Positions 1 to 11,232 are shown, numbered from the stretch's first letter. The stretch is DNA of 64,000 nucleotides from Cadophora sp. MPI-SDFR-AT-0126 (GCA_020747065.1 JAGMVK010000009.1:62001-126000), one strand, 5' to 3'. The notes: generated by a model not told the origin, from the letters alone. Made by a program: numbers and translations.

Positions 1-2962
1 CCGTCAATCAATTGACTCAAGGCTAGTGCAATTCCATAATTAAGTCTTGACCACGCTCTCCGTTCCATCAAAATCCTTGTCGCCTCCTTCAACGTCCTTG
101 CCGCTCCATTTGGTCGCGCCAATAGGCCAATCCCGGTTATATGGACATGGCGGTGCAGGCCATGGCTCTTCCATAGACGGACAGTCGATTCATCTAATTG
201 CTGATCTAGTCTTATTGGCTGTGTCTCACTAGAAGAGGGTAAACTGGGCCATTTCGCAACTTGTGCGTAAGTCCATATGAAGAGAGTTGCGATGAGCAGG
301 CAGAGAGGATCGTAGAAAGTCATCGACGTCCCGCTCCTGATGTCCCCAAATAAGAGTGCAGCATGTCTGAGATTCTGCCGGGCCGTTACGTGCTCCTGGT
401 TGATCCATATAGAAAGCTCCTGGCCGGCAAGGGTTGCATCTGCCTTGGTAGCCTTCCATCCTGAGAACGTGTGTAGCGTTTCAAGGGGCACACAGCGTAA
501 GATGGCCAGGATGGGGTACAGCCGTCCATGAAAATAACTCTGAGCAGGCTTTCCTTGGGTAGAATTCGGCATAGGCATGAACAGAACGTGTTTTGCATCT
601 AGCAGTGTCTGTGGATATCGCAATCGTCGGGACGTCAAGTCCTGCCGATCCGCCCCGTAATCGTCGTCGCTGAGTCGGAGAGTTTCTTGTGTGGCTAGCC
701 TGGAGATCCAATTTCGGCTTGCGTGAAGTAATCGCCTCTCTTCTGCATAAGCTGTGATCATAACAGTGAATCGCCCGAGATTACTCAAGCATCGAACCAT
801 GGAATTTGTCATTGGTTCATCTGCAAATAGTTTATTCAAACTGTAAGTTGGTACATCTATGCTTATTAGACGATGCACAATATGCGGCATAGGGCCTAGT
901 TACCTTGTACTGAATGAAATTTCAGTCCCCAATCATGACTATTCGAACATTCCCACACTTTTTCAGATGATGGAAGTTCTTGGTGGAGCTCCGCAATCGT
1001 TAGAATAGGTGGAATATCGGAAAATACCCATTGGAGGCATTCCAGAACTGTAAGAAAGTTTCCGGTCAGTCAGTGCTCAGATATTGCAGCTAATATACTC
1101 CTCCTTGATACTTCACTTACTCCATGTGAAATAAACAAGCCTGCGTTGAGACTCGCATTCAATCCATGCTCTCCATTCACCTCCATGCCTTTTCTCAGGA
1201 TTGTCCCCAGCAACATGAGAGCCTGATTTATGTCTGGCAATGAAGGGACGGCACAACGTAATTAGGAGACTTCGTTGGTATCCTAAACGTGTATATCCAT
1301 CCTTTGTGCCTTTAAACATCATACAGAAGTTGTGCAACAAGACACTCTGGGGGAAAGATATATCACTATCATTAACTCTATCCTCCAGCTGCTTGTTGGG
1401 GGTCAGTTCATTCACCTTACAACACTTTCGCTTGGAGGGGGGGGGGGGGGTGACGGACATGGTGTAGTATTGCTCTCCTGACAAATTCCTCCAGAGAATC
1501 TACATACTGCTGATAGCCGGTGATCATAGAATAACGACAACCGATTGCCGCCATTGCAGTGATTAATAGCCATGAAGTCGGAAGCGAAGAAAAGTTCACA
1601 GTGTGTAGGAGAGGCACTTGAGGGTGGAAATACTCAAAATATAGCTGGACAAAGATGTCTAGAAGATGCAGACTTGGAAAAAAGCAAGTCACAGTTGGAT
1701 CTGTACACCGATGCAGGGTCTCAAAAGTTCTCAAAATCTTCTGATAATCCTCGCCCGAGATTCGAGTTGCGCAACTGAAGTCTTCGGAGATGATTGCATC
1801 TTCGTCTTCGGGCTTTAAATCAGGAAAGCAGAAATTAGTGTTATTAAGAAATTCCTTGAAGTCTCGCTGTTTGAACAGTTGGGTACTTTCAAGCGATTGA
1901 AGTGGTGTTGGTTCGTGATCTGACAGAGCGGGATGCTGCTGGAGTGTGCTGTTACTACCGCCACCTCTTGCATCTGAATCCAGCAACGTCCAATCCGACG
2001 CGGCAAAACCTGGCCCTATACCAGCACCACCAAAGCCAAGGCAATCGTCAATCCAGAAAGGGGCCATAGAGAAATCCAATCCATTATCAAAAGTGAAGGA
2101 GCCATCGAAGAAAGGCAAAGTTTCGTCGCAAGCACCCGTAAAGGGTTCTGCAAAACCTCCGCTAGCCACAAAGTCAGAAATCTCGAGAGGAAGAGAGTGA
2201 CTGCGAGATGTCATTACACTAGCGCTGCTCTCGTCCAATAGATTGTGACCTGGCCTTTCCCCAGAGATGTCATTTTCAGAATACAGGCTAGCATTCATCT
2301 CCACGTTCGACTCTGAAGCAGTATTTTCCAAGAGGGGTGCTGTAGAATGTACGCATTGAGTACACGGGTCAATTGCTTCTTTTGGAGAATGTGTAGGCGC
2401 AAGAACTGAATTGGTGGGTAAGTGCTTCCCACCCATCGACCGAAACCTCGAAGATTCAGCATAGATGCAGTTGATTCCTCGCCTTTGACAACGCCCGCAA
2501 GATGAATTCCCGTCGCATTTCTGCTTCGCTTTCGCACATTGGATGCAAGCTAGCACGCTTCTTCCTAGGTTTTGGGCGAAGGAGCTATTGTAGGCTTCTA
2601 TCGCCTTCGGTCCATGACTAGCCACATGTCGCTTAAGGGTATCTCTAGAGACAATTCATATTAGTCTATGACCTTGATAGCCTTGACAATTGGCCTGTTT
2701 ATATGTGGCAGGAAGTGTCTTACTTTCTGGTAAAAGATTTCGGGCACACACTACATCCGAAAGGCTCCAGCTTGAGGTGCCGGTGCAAATGTCGTTGGAG
2801 ATGCTCCCGTCGTTTGAAGGGGGACTGGCAATAGCTGCAGACCAGTCTTCGCTGGGGCGGCTTTGTCTGCTGCTCTAGGTCTTGAACCTGATCTTGAGCC
2901 TGGTCTTGGTCTTCGTCTTGGTCTCGTCTACAAACAACTCTAGTCACTGGTGAGGAATCCAT
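1..2962 (-). CDS. C2H2 + Zn2Cys6 transcription factor, 3' end beyond window, frameshift in a 14-G run
   Basis: Predicted nuclear regulator with two DNA-binding modules. I read four exons on the minus strand: 2962-2724, 2644-1121, 1047-904 and 820 to beyond base 1; all introns are GT-AG (79, 73, 83 nt). Residues 42-62 and 70-90 are two C2H2 fingers (C-x2-C-x12-H-x3-H); the second is completed only by splicing exon 1 to exon 2. Residues 113-139 are a Zn2Cys6 cluster (C-x2-C-x6-C-x5-C-x2-C-x6-C). The C-terminal half has the look of a fungal transcription factor middle homology region, for example 'QRRLVYFTW' joined to 'ILECLQWVFSDIPPILT'. A one-base frame break lies in the C14/G14 run (1437-1450): the frame upstream ends 'HHVRHPPPP' and the downstream frame resumes 'SKRKCC'; 13 C would join them. 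It may regulate the neighbouring transporter and oxygenases (inference). Confidence 0.85.
1437..1450. repeat. 14-bp poly-G (poly-C on coding strand) homopolymer inside the transcription factor
   Basis: Fourteen consecutive G on the plus strand, inside an exon of the C2H2/Zn2Cys6 gene. It encodes a run of proline codons. The reading frames on its two sides are offset by one base, so either the tract has slipped (13 to 14) or the base count is a sequencing error. Confidence 0.95.
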
Positions 2963-3165
2963 CTCTAGGCTTAAGAGTGACTAGTGTACTGCGAAATACC
3001 AAGGCGCTGTGTTGCAAATATTATGAAGTACGATGAAATAACACGCTGAGCAGGGTCGAGTCGAGGTACTTGTAGTTGGGTCGCTAGTTGAAACACTAGA
3101 ATGCGGGGTTGGCCAAGGCAGCCGACCACTACGAAGGCGGGCGGCATTAAAAACCGGCTATCTAG

Positions 3166-3367
3166 TTAAGCGAGGATTTGTCGCAGCGAGACCCTCGACT
3201 TCACAAGTTATTATTTGTCTTTATAAAATCAATATTTTTTAGATATTTCCATTCCTCAAAATTTAATATTGAAATTCAACTTTTATAAGAGAGAATTAAC
3301 TTTAAGGGTGAAGTTCCTCGTATGCACGCTTTTCAAAACGGAGGAATTTTGGTATTCCTCGCTAAGC
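3166..3367. mobile_element. Small non-autonomous element with PiggyBac-like ends
   Basis: The left end reads TTAA followed by GCGAGGATTTG (3166-3180). The right end reads AATTTTGGTATTCCTCGC (3345-3362) followed by TAAG, which may be a damaged TTAA. The outer seven bases GCGAGGA are inverted between the two ends. The right end shares 19 identical bases with the end of the PiggyBac-like remnant at 62,395-62,413. No coding sequence is visible inside. A fold-back GAGGAAT/ATTCCTC is present at 3341-3360. PiggyBac elements insert at TTAA, so a derived MITE is the simplest reading, but the left end matches only over seven bases. Confidence 0.5.
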
Positions 3368-4105
3368 TTTCACATAGCCGGATTTCAATGCCAATATCGC
3401 GGGTCCGATCTTTCTGCCGGGCTGCTGCAAGGTTCACGTTCCATCCTGAAAGCTGAATAACGGTTTTCTGGGGAAAAAGTTCTGTTTACATGTAAACAAA
3501 CCACCAAATTTCACTGATTTGACTACCATCATAATGCCCGAGGATACTGGGTATGATTCTATCGATAAAGGGACCTTTGCGCTCTAAGGCGCTTTCTCTG
3601 CCGGACTCTGGGCATACCTATTCTCCTATGAAATTGCCAGATTACCCCGCTAAAATCCGGGTTCCAGATAATGTCAACCCCGATGATCCAATGGAACTTT
3701 TACTGTGTATCGGCCTTGTTTTGAAGAATTCCATAGATTATGATCCAACTTGACGAATTTGGCTGTGATTCTGGCTCTCTGATTGGTCAGAATTAAGCGA
3801 GACTACGAAACTGTAGCAGCCCGGCGGATAAAGCTATAAAGCAAACTGAATATCATGACATACTCTCGTGAATACCGAGAGCACTTGGCGATAAGTGATA
3901 TCAAGTGACCGAAAAGAAAGGCGAGTGTAGCAAAGCTGGACCTAATGCTTTATGTCATTTGTCTTACTTAACATCTATTGACGATGAGATATCTTTCTGG
4001 ATACGTATACAAGACTATAAAGCGCAATCCCATGGAAGCGGGATCTGTACCAACATACTATCAGAATCTTGCAGTTAGTACCCACGCAAAGGAATTCCAT
4101 CAGAT
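3363..4105. other. Intergenic stretch with a possible PiggyBac-like N-terminal fragment
   Basis: No intact gene. An open stretch at 3553-3753 (+) contains 'PDNVNPDDPMEL', which resembles the start of the PiggyBac DDE domain (typically a DDP..LF motif). It stops soon after and lacks everything downstream. The stretch lies just right of the PiggyBac-like end at 3345-3362. The rest, about 3760-4105, shows nothing I can assign. Confidence 0.3.
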
Positions 4106-5770
4106 CTAAACCAAGAACAATGTTATTTTGCGAAGCCAAGGACCCGCAAAATACAAAGGCAATCCGAAGGTCAATACAGCCCATTGGAGAGCAACCACTT
4201 CCCAGAACATTTTCACAACACCTTCGCTTGCAAGCCAGCTGTTACTCTTGACTGACATTCCAAAAGCGACCAAGTTCTTTCCCGCATTGATCAGGACCAA
4301 AGCTTCACTACCACTTCGAGGATAAGCATCTACCACCACAGATAAGACGACCGAAGGTACAAGAACCATTGCCGCAAGCTGCATGGAAGCGCCTACGGCG
4401 GCTGCGTAGTAAGAGCCTTGCTGATCGATCATGTAAGCGTAGAGAAGCAGGCCGGGTGGGCAGATTAAGAACGGGACAACGAGCGCAGGCATGCGGTGTT
4501 CAGGAAGATGAACGTAGTCGTTTCGTTTCATGAACATACGGGAGAGCAGGTCCGTGAGGGGGCCTGCGACCGGATATGCGATGACGATACCGAGGAATGT
4601 TGCGCAGGAGAAGAGCCCGAGACCTGCAGAAGTAAACAGGTATGGTTGAGGGGCAAAGAATGACGGGTTGAGCGTCGAGATGACTACGATTCCCCCTAGG
4701 AATACCCCGTATGAGACCGCGGCGAAAAACGCGTGCGGCACGAGAATGAAGCGGAATGGGAGGGAGAATTGGCGCAGCCAAGCCATGATTCCAGTGTTTT
4801 CCACGCCGCGGTTTTTGAACTGCACAAGGTCCTTCCAGTAGGATCCAGCATATAGCGCTTGATCGGGTTGAACCTCGCCTTGAACGGTGGAAAGTTTCTG
4901 TCGATTGTTATCAGCATTGCTCTCAACCATCTCAACAGCCACTTTATCGGCCTCCGCTGCTGTCTCCGCGTTGAACAGGATACGACGGAAATTTGTCTCG
5001 GGGAGGAAGAAGATCATGAGGACCAGGTTTATGGCGAGGAGAATTGCGATGAGGATGAAAAACCACCGCCATCCTCGGCTGCTGACAAGGTAGCCGGCGA
5101 TCATGGGGCCAATTTGAGAGCCTCCTGACAGAGACAAGGAAAAGATGGCCATTGCAGATGCAAAGTACTGTTCCATGAATAGATCTACTTTGATATGAGC
5201 AGACGGAATAGTGGGTGGTCAAATTCGCACGTACCTGCAATGATTGCTGGACCAACAGCTTCGATACTTCCGGCGCCTTTGTCAACGGTTAGTGTTCATT
5301 CATTTTACAGTACTTTGCCAGGTTCTCATGCCAAATGCCGCTATAACTCTCGCAGCAATCAACCCATTCAACGAAGTTGCTTCAATACACCAAATATTGC
5401 AAACCAGGAATATGGCACAGGACACAAGAAGCACGGGTCTTTTCCCAAGGCAGATAGCCGTCGGCATCCACAGTATACTGGCCACACCAAGAGCCAGGAC
5501 TGGGTAGGAAACGGTATCCGTCAGCTGGGAAAATGGAACGTGAAAATCCCCGGCCAGTGATTCAAATCCGGTTGCAAGGCCAGCGGTGAACATTGTACCC
5601 AGGAAGACGTAGATGCAGATATTTGCGAGGATGATGTATCGGATGGAAGAGGGCCAGAACTGCGAATATTGTTACAATCGTGAGACCCTATTGCAAGTGG
5701 AAATTGGAATAGCAGCAAGTACCTTTGGGTCACCCGCCGTACAGGTGTTCCATGATTGAGCGGACGCCAT
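4106..5770 (-). CDS. MFS transporter (DHA1/HOL1-like drug:H+ antiporter type)
   Basis: Twelve-helix-type integral membrane exporter, probably plasma membrane. Exons on the minus strand: 5770-5723, 5659-5332, 5276-5235, 5184-4106. The sum is 1,497 nt, an exact 498-codon protein plus stop. The start ATG at 5770 gives 'MASAQSWNTCTAGDPK', then spliced 'FWPSSIRYIILANICI' opening helix 1. Exon 3 supplies the conserved segment joining 'RVIAAFGAGSIEAVGPAIIA' and exon 4 continues 'DLFMEQYFASAMAIF'. A long hydrophilic loop (rich in E, D, Q) separates the two six-helix halves. Intron 2 (5331-5277) uses a GC donor (TTTG|GCATGA) rather than GT; the alternative GT donor nearby would insert five odd residues. 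It lies beside a regulator and oxygenases, so efflux of a small secondary metabolite is a fair inference; the substrate is unknown. Confidence 0.88.
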
Positions 5771-6370
5771 GTTGAAAACAGCAGGCGACGATTATCCGGC
5801 TCGAAATATCAAATCTCGGAGTGAACCGTTGTGCTTCGCAGAGAGAAGGAAAGGAGTACCGGTATGTTCTCAGTAATGCTATCCGATGGATACGATAAAA
5901 AGGATGTTTGCGAAATGGTGAGGTGAGTGGTTACTGAGTTTCTGGGTTGCTGGGTTGCTCAGCGGGTCCTCGCCCTTATGGGTACCCGGACGTCGGACTC
6001 CCCACAAGACCGCACACCAGTTGGTGTCATAATCTGTGGCAGGACCCTAAAACTTAAGCGAAAATACACGCAAACCCCACTCTTTTACTCTTAAATGAAA
6101 TAACCAGCTATCACTCGAAATACGATCCGTTTTATTATGACTAGAATTCGAACTTCATATCACACTTAGCATTTTCGGATTTTGTTCTACTCTATTATCT
6201 AAGTAATTGTTCCGCAGTTGAGCTCTCCAGGGGCTGTATTCAGGGGTGCAAAAGTCTCTCTCTGATTCTTCTAAAGCTCTAGGGAGCAACTGACTGATAT
6301 ATGTACAGTGTGCACGTGAGCACTAAGCTCAATCGGGAGTACCAAGACTCAGTGGCTCACCCGCTGTACT
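5771..6370. promoter_or_regulatory. Divergent intergenic region, transporter side
   Basis: Upstream of the MFS gene (minus strand) and, past the small inverted-repeat element, of the metallo-beta-lactamase gene (plus strand). The 1.3 kb between the two starts is therefore a shared, divergent promoter region. I see no open gene, and no motif that I can assign with confidence. Confidence 0.5.
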
Positions 6371-6533
6371 GTACGAAAAGGGGGTTTCAGTGGGCCTCGT
6401 ACACCCCTGTAAGGCGGTAGCGAGTGTTTTCCATAAAATGGCATCGAATACTCTTATTTACCCCATAATTTTCCTGATATAGCGAGGTAAAGCAGGGGGG
6501 CGTACGAGACCTACAGGAAACCCCCTTTCGTAC
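6371..6533. mobile_element. 163-bp MITE-like inverted-repeat element flanked by TA
   Basis: The left arm begins GTACGAAAAGGGGGTTTC (6371-6388) and runs to CTCGTACACCCCTG; the right arm (6493-6533), read on the minus strand, begins GTACGAAAGGGGGTTTC and runs to CTCGTACGCCCCCCTG. The arms match over about 40 bp with few differences. TA dinucleotides at each end fit a Tc1/mariner-type target. No ORF lies inside. It sits in the divergent promoter between the MFS and metallo-beta-lactamase genes. Confidence 0.75.
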
Positions 6534-7086
6534 AACAGTAATAGTTCAGCAAATAGAAATCGGCTAAGAATAATCTAGTTGTTTTACCTCCCAAAATCTA
6601 GATACAAAGTAACTATATAATCGCACGTAATATAATTACAATATCTCGAAGACTTATAAAACAGATACTAAAGCCTCGTTATATTATTATTTTAAATCAA
6701 TGGCTCTTATGGTCAATTTATATGCCAAGTTTCTAAAGTCGGGGTTTCTTTACTGGTTCGCTTAGATACTTTCGGCCCCGCCACGAATTATGACGCTAAC
6801 TGGCGGCATATTCAATGTGCTAAGTCAGGTTCCCCCATACCCCACAGCTCGGAGTCCCCAGCTCCCATGCACTCGAGACTCGTAACCTCCGGCTCTCCGG
6901 GGCAGAAGTGAGAGTAGCTGGAACTCCTGTTAATTTTGACTTCATCCCTCTTCTGAGTAGAGAAAATAAGAGGTAATCTCAGATTGTACTGTACATTAGT
7001 ATCATCATCATTTCAGTTCCACTTACATTGTTCTCAACTCTCTCCCACATGAGAACTAACATATCGAATTCATCTATTTCTCTAAC
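6534..7086. promoter_or_regulatory. Upstream region of the metallo-beta-lactamase gene
   Basis: No coding sequence that I can support. The stretch at 6570-6720 is AT-rich; 6770-6910 is more GC-rich. It contains the promoter of the plus-strand gene starting at 7087, but I recognise no specific element. Confidence 0.4.
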
Positions 7087-8393
7087 ATGGACAGCACGAT
7101 TGAGTGGTTTGGTATGTTCCTCTTCCATAACTCTACAGCTGCCGAGCTACCTGCCAAAGAACACTAGAATGGCGGAACTGACTTTGAGTAATAGGCGCTA
7201 CGACCTACCGATTGCGCTGTAAAGGCCTCACTATTTTCCTCGACACTTGGCTGGATCGGCCCTCTCTCATGCCCAAATACATGAGCACAGATGATGTCCA
7301 TGAAGCTGACTATGTATTTATCTCCCACCCTCATTTCGATCAGCATGTCCCTCCTCATTTCCCCATCGTCCATCCTAAAACAACAAGGAAGAAATTAAAT
7401 CGATCGAATTGTCAACTAAACTCCCTACAGCCTCCCCGGAGCCGACCGTATCGCTTTGAAAACAGGCGCCATCGTAATCGCCAATCCCGAGGCGATCAAT
7501 GTCCTTCGTTCCGCCGGCGTCCCTGATTCACAGCTGATGCCGGTAACTGGCGGCGAGCGGATCCCACTCTTCCCGTCCCATATCCGCACTCTCGCGCAAG
7601 AAGGCCAAATCAAAGTCGCACCCGTTCCCCCAGGCTTCCCTATCCAACCCGATCTCTCCTACGCAGCCGCCTCCGTGCACGTTTGGCCCTCTCTGCACTG
7701 TCTTCTCGCCGGGAACCCAGCATCTATGCCTGAGATCCAGGACTCAGGTCAGGAATGGAGAGGAGCAGCGAGCCCGTTCGCCTGCACACTGGACATTACA
7801 AACGGGATGAAATATCGCCTGCTCGCCATGAGCTCGCATCTGCCTGCCTCGGGAGCAGACTCTAAGCTCGTCTCCTTCGCTGAATATGTGGATGATCAGC
7901 AGAGGAATCGCATGAGCCATTGCGATGGCGGGCAATTGATCTTCAATTTCCTGGCGGGCGGAAAAGCCATGCTCTGGATGGCGCACCTTGGCGGTTACGA
8001 AGGTGTGTTGAGGGCTATGGAACCGAAGCCTGATACGGTGATAATGGCCATTGCCGGAAGGGCCAATTTGAACGGGCGGCCATTTGATGGGTCAGCGGCG
8101 CAGTTTGCTAGAGATGTGCTGAGGTGGTTAGGTGAGCCAGCGAGAGTGATCTGGTGTTTACATGATGAGAAGTGAGTTGTATTGCAGTACCTCTGATTCT
8201 CACTTCCTCAATTGCCTCTCCTTGTAGAATCAAAAAAACCACAAGGATGTAAATGCTGATACACTACTCAAAACCTAGTCTTCTGAAACCATGGTTTGTA
8301 AACACAAGGCCAGCGACAGATTTGGTTGAGAAGGACACGAAATCGCGAGTTCTGGATATGGAACACGCGAAGCTGTATCGTACCTTTGGGTGA
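7087..8393 (+). CDS. Metallo-beta-lactamase-fold hydrolase (UlaG-like superfamily)
   Basis: Probable metal-dependent hydrolase, no signal peptide seen, so likely cytosolic. Exons: 7087-7111, 7195-7342, 7431-8171, 8279-8393; total 1,029 nt, 342 residues plus stop, in frame throughout. The start gives 'MDSTIEWFGATTYRLR' and 'GLTIFLDTWLDRP', the usual N-terminus of this family. Splicing restores the metal motif H-x-H-x-D-H as 'SHPHFDHLPGAD' (His53, His55, Asp57, His58). The last exon ends 'DMEHAKLYRTFG'. Intron 2 (7343-7430) has a GC donor (ATCA|GCATGT); intron 1 and 3 are GT-AG. The only frame that keeps His58 and the downstream 'LPGADRIALKTGA' requires that GC donor. The reaction is unknown; family members cleave lactones, thioesters or phosphodiesters. 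It faces the MFS gene across a shared promoter. Confidence 0.88.
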
Positions 8394-8867
8394 CTGGGTG
8401 TCTTCAGCAGAGCAAATCAGCTGAAAGGTGTATTTGAAAAACCGAATGTCTTACGTTTTCATTTGGTGCGAGATATATGTCGTATCTAACCTGACTGTTG
8501 CTGAGTTCGACTGAAGATTGCGTGAATAACTTAGAGGATGTTCGCGATAGTGGAAAGTGAAAGAGATATTTTGAGACTACCTACAAGTGATTGTAGTGTT
8601 AACTTTGATGTGGAAAATTGAAAGCGGAGTTTTCCATATCGCAAAAAATGACGGACATTAATATATATGAGAAAAGTGCAGTGCAGTGCGGAATTGACTC
8701 GGCTCATCTTCGGTAACTTAGAGTAGTGATCTATGATGAGCAAGTAGCACTACCCACGTAATCGCGAAGTGTCTGATAGTTGATATTTATGTTCAGTCCA
8801 CTCCCCATCCCCGCAATACAACATTACCGCTCACTTTATCCCATTTCATCTCGCCGCCTCACCTATC
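8394..8867. other. Convergent intergenic region
   Basis: Between the 3' ends of the metallo-beta-lactamase gene and the FAD monooxygenase. It must hold both 3' UTRs. I see no gene or repeat in it. Confidence 0.5.
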
Positions 8868-10732
8868 CTATTCCTCTGTCGCCCAGCCAAACCGGCTCAA
8901 CAATTTATAGTATACTACTGCGACCGGAATCACTATCTTGCCTAGGACAAGTATCACGTATCCAATAGCGCCGTCGAAATCGAGATTCTGTCAAATGACT
9001 TAGCCTCCTTCTTTGTACGCAGGAGCATAGTTGCTCGCTCGGTCATTTCCAACGATGATGAGGTACAATCAGCCAAGTAAAAGAACTCACCGGCGTGCTC
9101 ACTCCGCCACTCTTCTTCACCCACTTAAAAGCCCGTTTCATCATGGCGTTCTCGTAGCGCTCGCATGCGATGCTGATATCTTTGGTAGAGGGTCCCGTTC
9201 CGGTCCCCGATTGCGCAAGACGCAGCAATTCAGGGAGCATATCGTGGCAGTCCTGCATAGCTTGATTGCCACCCATACCTCTGTGTTGCTTACGAGTAAG
9301 CTTTATGGCAGTGAGAAGGATAGACTGCAGAGGTGATAAATGAAGGTCTTCTGCATCAAGGGGTTGGAGCCAAATCGAGAGGTAGGCTTAGGGGAGGGAG
9401 TCATCGCAGTGACATGATTCTCCAAAACTCACGTACCTAAATGGCTGCATAGCGTGGACGGCATCTCCAATCAACCACACCCGGGGATGCCCTCTACCTT
9501 CGCCTCGAAATTCACCATCAGACTCAACTCCGTTCACCTGGGTCTTCTGTTCCGACTTCGAGGCTTCTGCCCGCCAGCTCTTAGGCAGTTCTTTACTTGC
9601 ACGCAGCATAGTTAGATGAATTTCTTCTCCTTCTGAGCCAGCGGAGAGCATCTTTGTGCTATTTATGAGACTTGTGTCAGATATGGAGGAACGATCAAGC
9701 GCAGGAGAAGAAATTATCATAGGAGAAAGATGGAAATGTACACATACAACTCCGGAGCCCAATGCTTGATATAATCCAGACAAAACCGTCGACGATCAGG
9801 AATCTCCAGCGGGCTCTTGTAAGGAATTTCTTCAACCGGGATTCCAAGAGCCCAGTAGATAGACGAAGCTTGTTCGTCGTACTCGACGCTTGATTTTGTC
9901 TTAGACGCCGTTGCAGCCCCCCCTTCTTTAGGCGGTAGGTAGACTTGTAGAATTTCAGCAGCTGGCCGCGATCCTCATCTGAGAGGGAAATACGCACGAG
10001 CGAAATACAGTGAAACTCCTTTAGACAGTACTATGATAGGCCCCTTTTGCAGCTGGATAGGGATATCTTTGATCTTGTGAGCAGGAACGGGTGTCTTGGT
10101 AAGAAAGGACCAGTGGCTGGTGATCTGAATCAAATTGTTGGCTCCTAGTTGTTTGTTGATCTGATTTCCATGTTTAGCGGGGATTCCTTCTCGATGACTT
10201 AGATTTCCGTAAGATAGACGTACCCTAGAAGCACTCCCGTCGGCGGCCACCAACACGTCACACAGATCTTCCTCGCCATTCGCGAAGTACACTTTAACCT
10301 TCTCTTTGCCGGCCACATTCACAATTTCATAATGCGAGAATGACATCCCAAATCTGACGAGTGTCTTCTCCACAATTGGTGCAAGCAATGTGTCTCGGAG
10401 AACTACACGATTGATAGCCGAGGATTTGGAGTAGAATGGTAATTTGGTAAGATCGAGAAGTAGGCGGTAGGAGGAAGTGTAGATCGATGGGGAGTTAGAT
10501 GCTACACCGACGGATTGCCCGAGGTGAGACATGATCTTAGCGGTTTGATCCCCTGTCAGACAGGCTTCGAAGCCTTTCATAGCAGCTCCGCCGAGCCGGA
10601 TTTGATACCCGCCTCTCTTGGAGTCAACTGCATCTTTTCGTACAGCTTTACTTCGACGTCATTGTTCACGAGGCCGTTGGCAAGAAGACTCCCTGACAGA
10701 CCGCCGCCGATTATAATGACTTTGAACGTCAT
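8868..10732 (-). CDS. FAD-dependent monooxygenase with a C-terminal hydrophobic tail, one-base frameshift near the N-terminus
   Basis: Flavoprotein hydroxylase of the fungal FAD_binding_3 type. Exons (minus): 10732-10224, 10160-9998, 9943-9748, 9658-9437, 9280-9091, 8987-8868; all introns GT-AG (63, 54, 89, 156, 103 nt). The N-terminus 'MTFKVIIIGGGLSGSLLANG' is the Rossmann GxGxxG. Later come 'DVLVAADGSASR' (DG motif) and 'GDAVHAMQPFRGMGGNQAMQ' (GD motif binding FAD). The last exon gives 'LDFDGAIGYVILVLG', a hydrophobic C-terminal segment that may anchor it to a membrane. The exons sum to 1,400 nt, one short of a multiple of three: at about 10,606-10,616 the frame breaks between 'QLTPRE' and 'GYQIRLGGAAM', two halves of one conserved segment. 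So the gene is frameshifted here, or the assembly has lost a base. The substrate is unknown. Confidence 0.82.
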
Positions 10733-11232
10733 ATCTGATGATTTAGATCCAGCAACCGCTTGAAAATGAAGGCGGAGAATGAGAAAGAGAGGAAAGGACG
10801 TCTAAAAGTGAAGTAGGTGAAATGTGCGAGGTGAACAAATATGAGGTTGGTCTAGAGCGATGAGATAGATATGTTATTTAAATACAGAAGCGAAATACAA
10901 CAAACCAAAGCATCGACACCGACCGAGACCGACCAAGCCAAGCTCAACATCAATTTATTTCATGCGTGGGGTACCGACGATGATCATCATGTAAATGATG
11001 GGGGCGGGGTCCCGTTGCAGAGTGAACCTCCATGCAAGCGAAAGTGGCTGCGGAATTGATTGTGGGGTATCCGAAGTCACAGGACAATTCAATGAAGAAT
11101 GTGACTCGATGTGGTTATGACTGAAAAGAGCAGCAAAGTTCGACCATGATTATATATGAACTGAAGAGGATCAGAGCTCAGAGGGGAGAATAACATGCTA
11201 TCGTTGCAAAAGCCAAGAAAGAAGCCAAGACA
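10733..11232. promoter_or_regulatory. Divergent promoter region between two monooxygenase genes
   Basis: Lies between the start of the FAD monooxygenase (minus) and the start of the Baeyer-Villiger-type remnant (plus). No gene is supported in it. A shared promoter is expected from the layout. Confidence 0.45.

Noticed and set aside
229..711. Short frames on both strands at the left edge
   Set aside because: They overlap the last exon of the regulator, which stays open in another minus frame to base 1 and continues the conserved C-terminal region.
5281..5330. GT donor (CAAA|GTACTG) for MFS intron 2
   Set aside because: It keeps frame but inserts 'MRTWQS' into the conserved 'AAFGAGSIEA' segment; the GC donor gives the expected sequence exactly.
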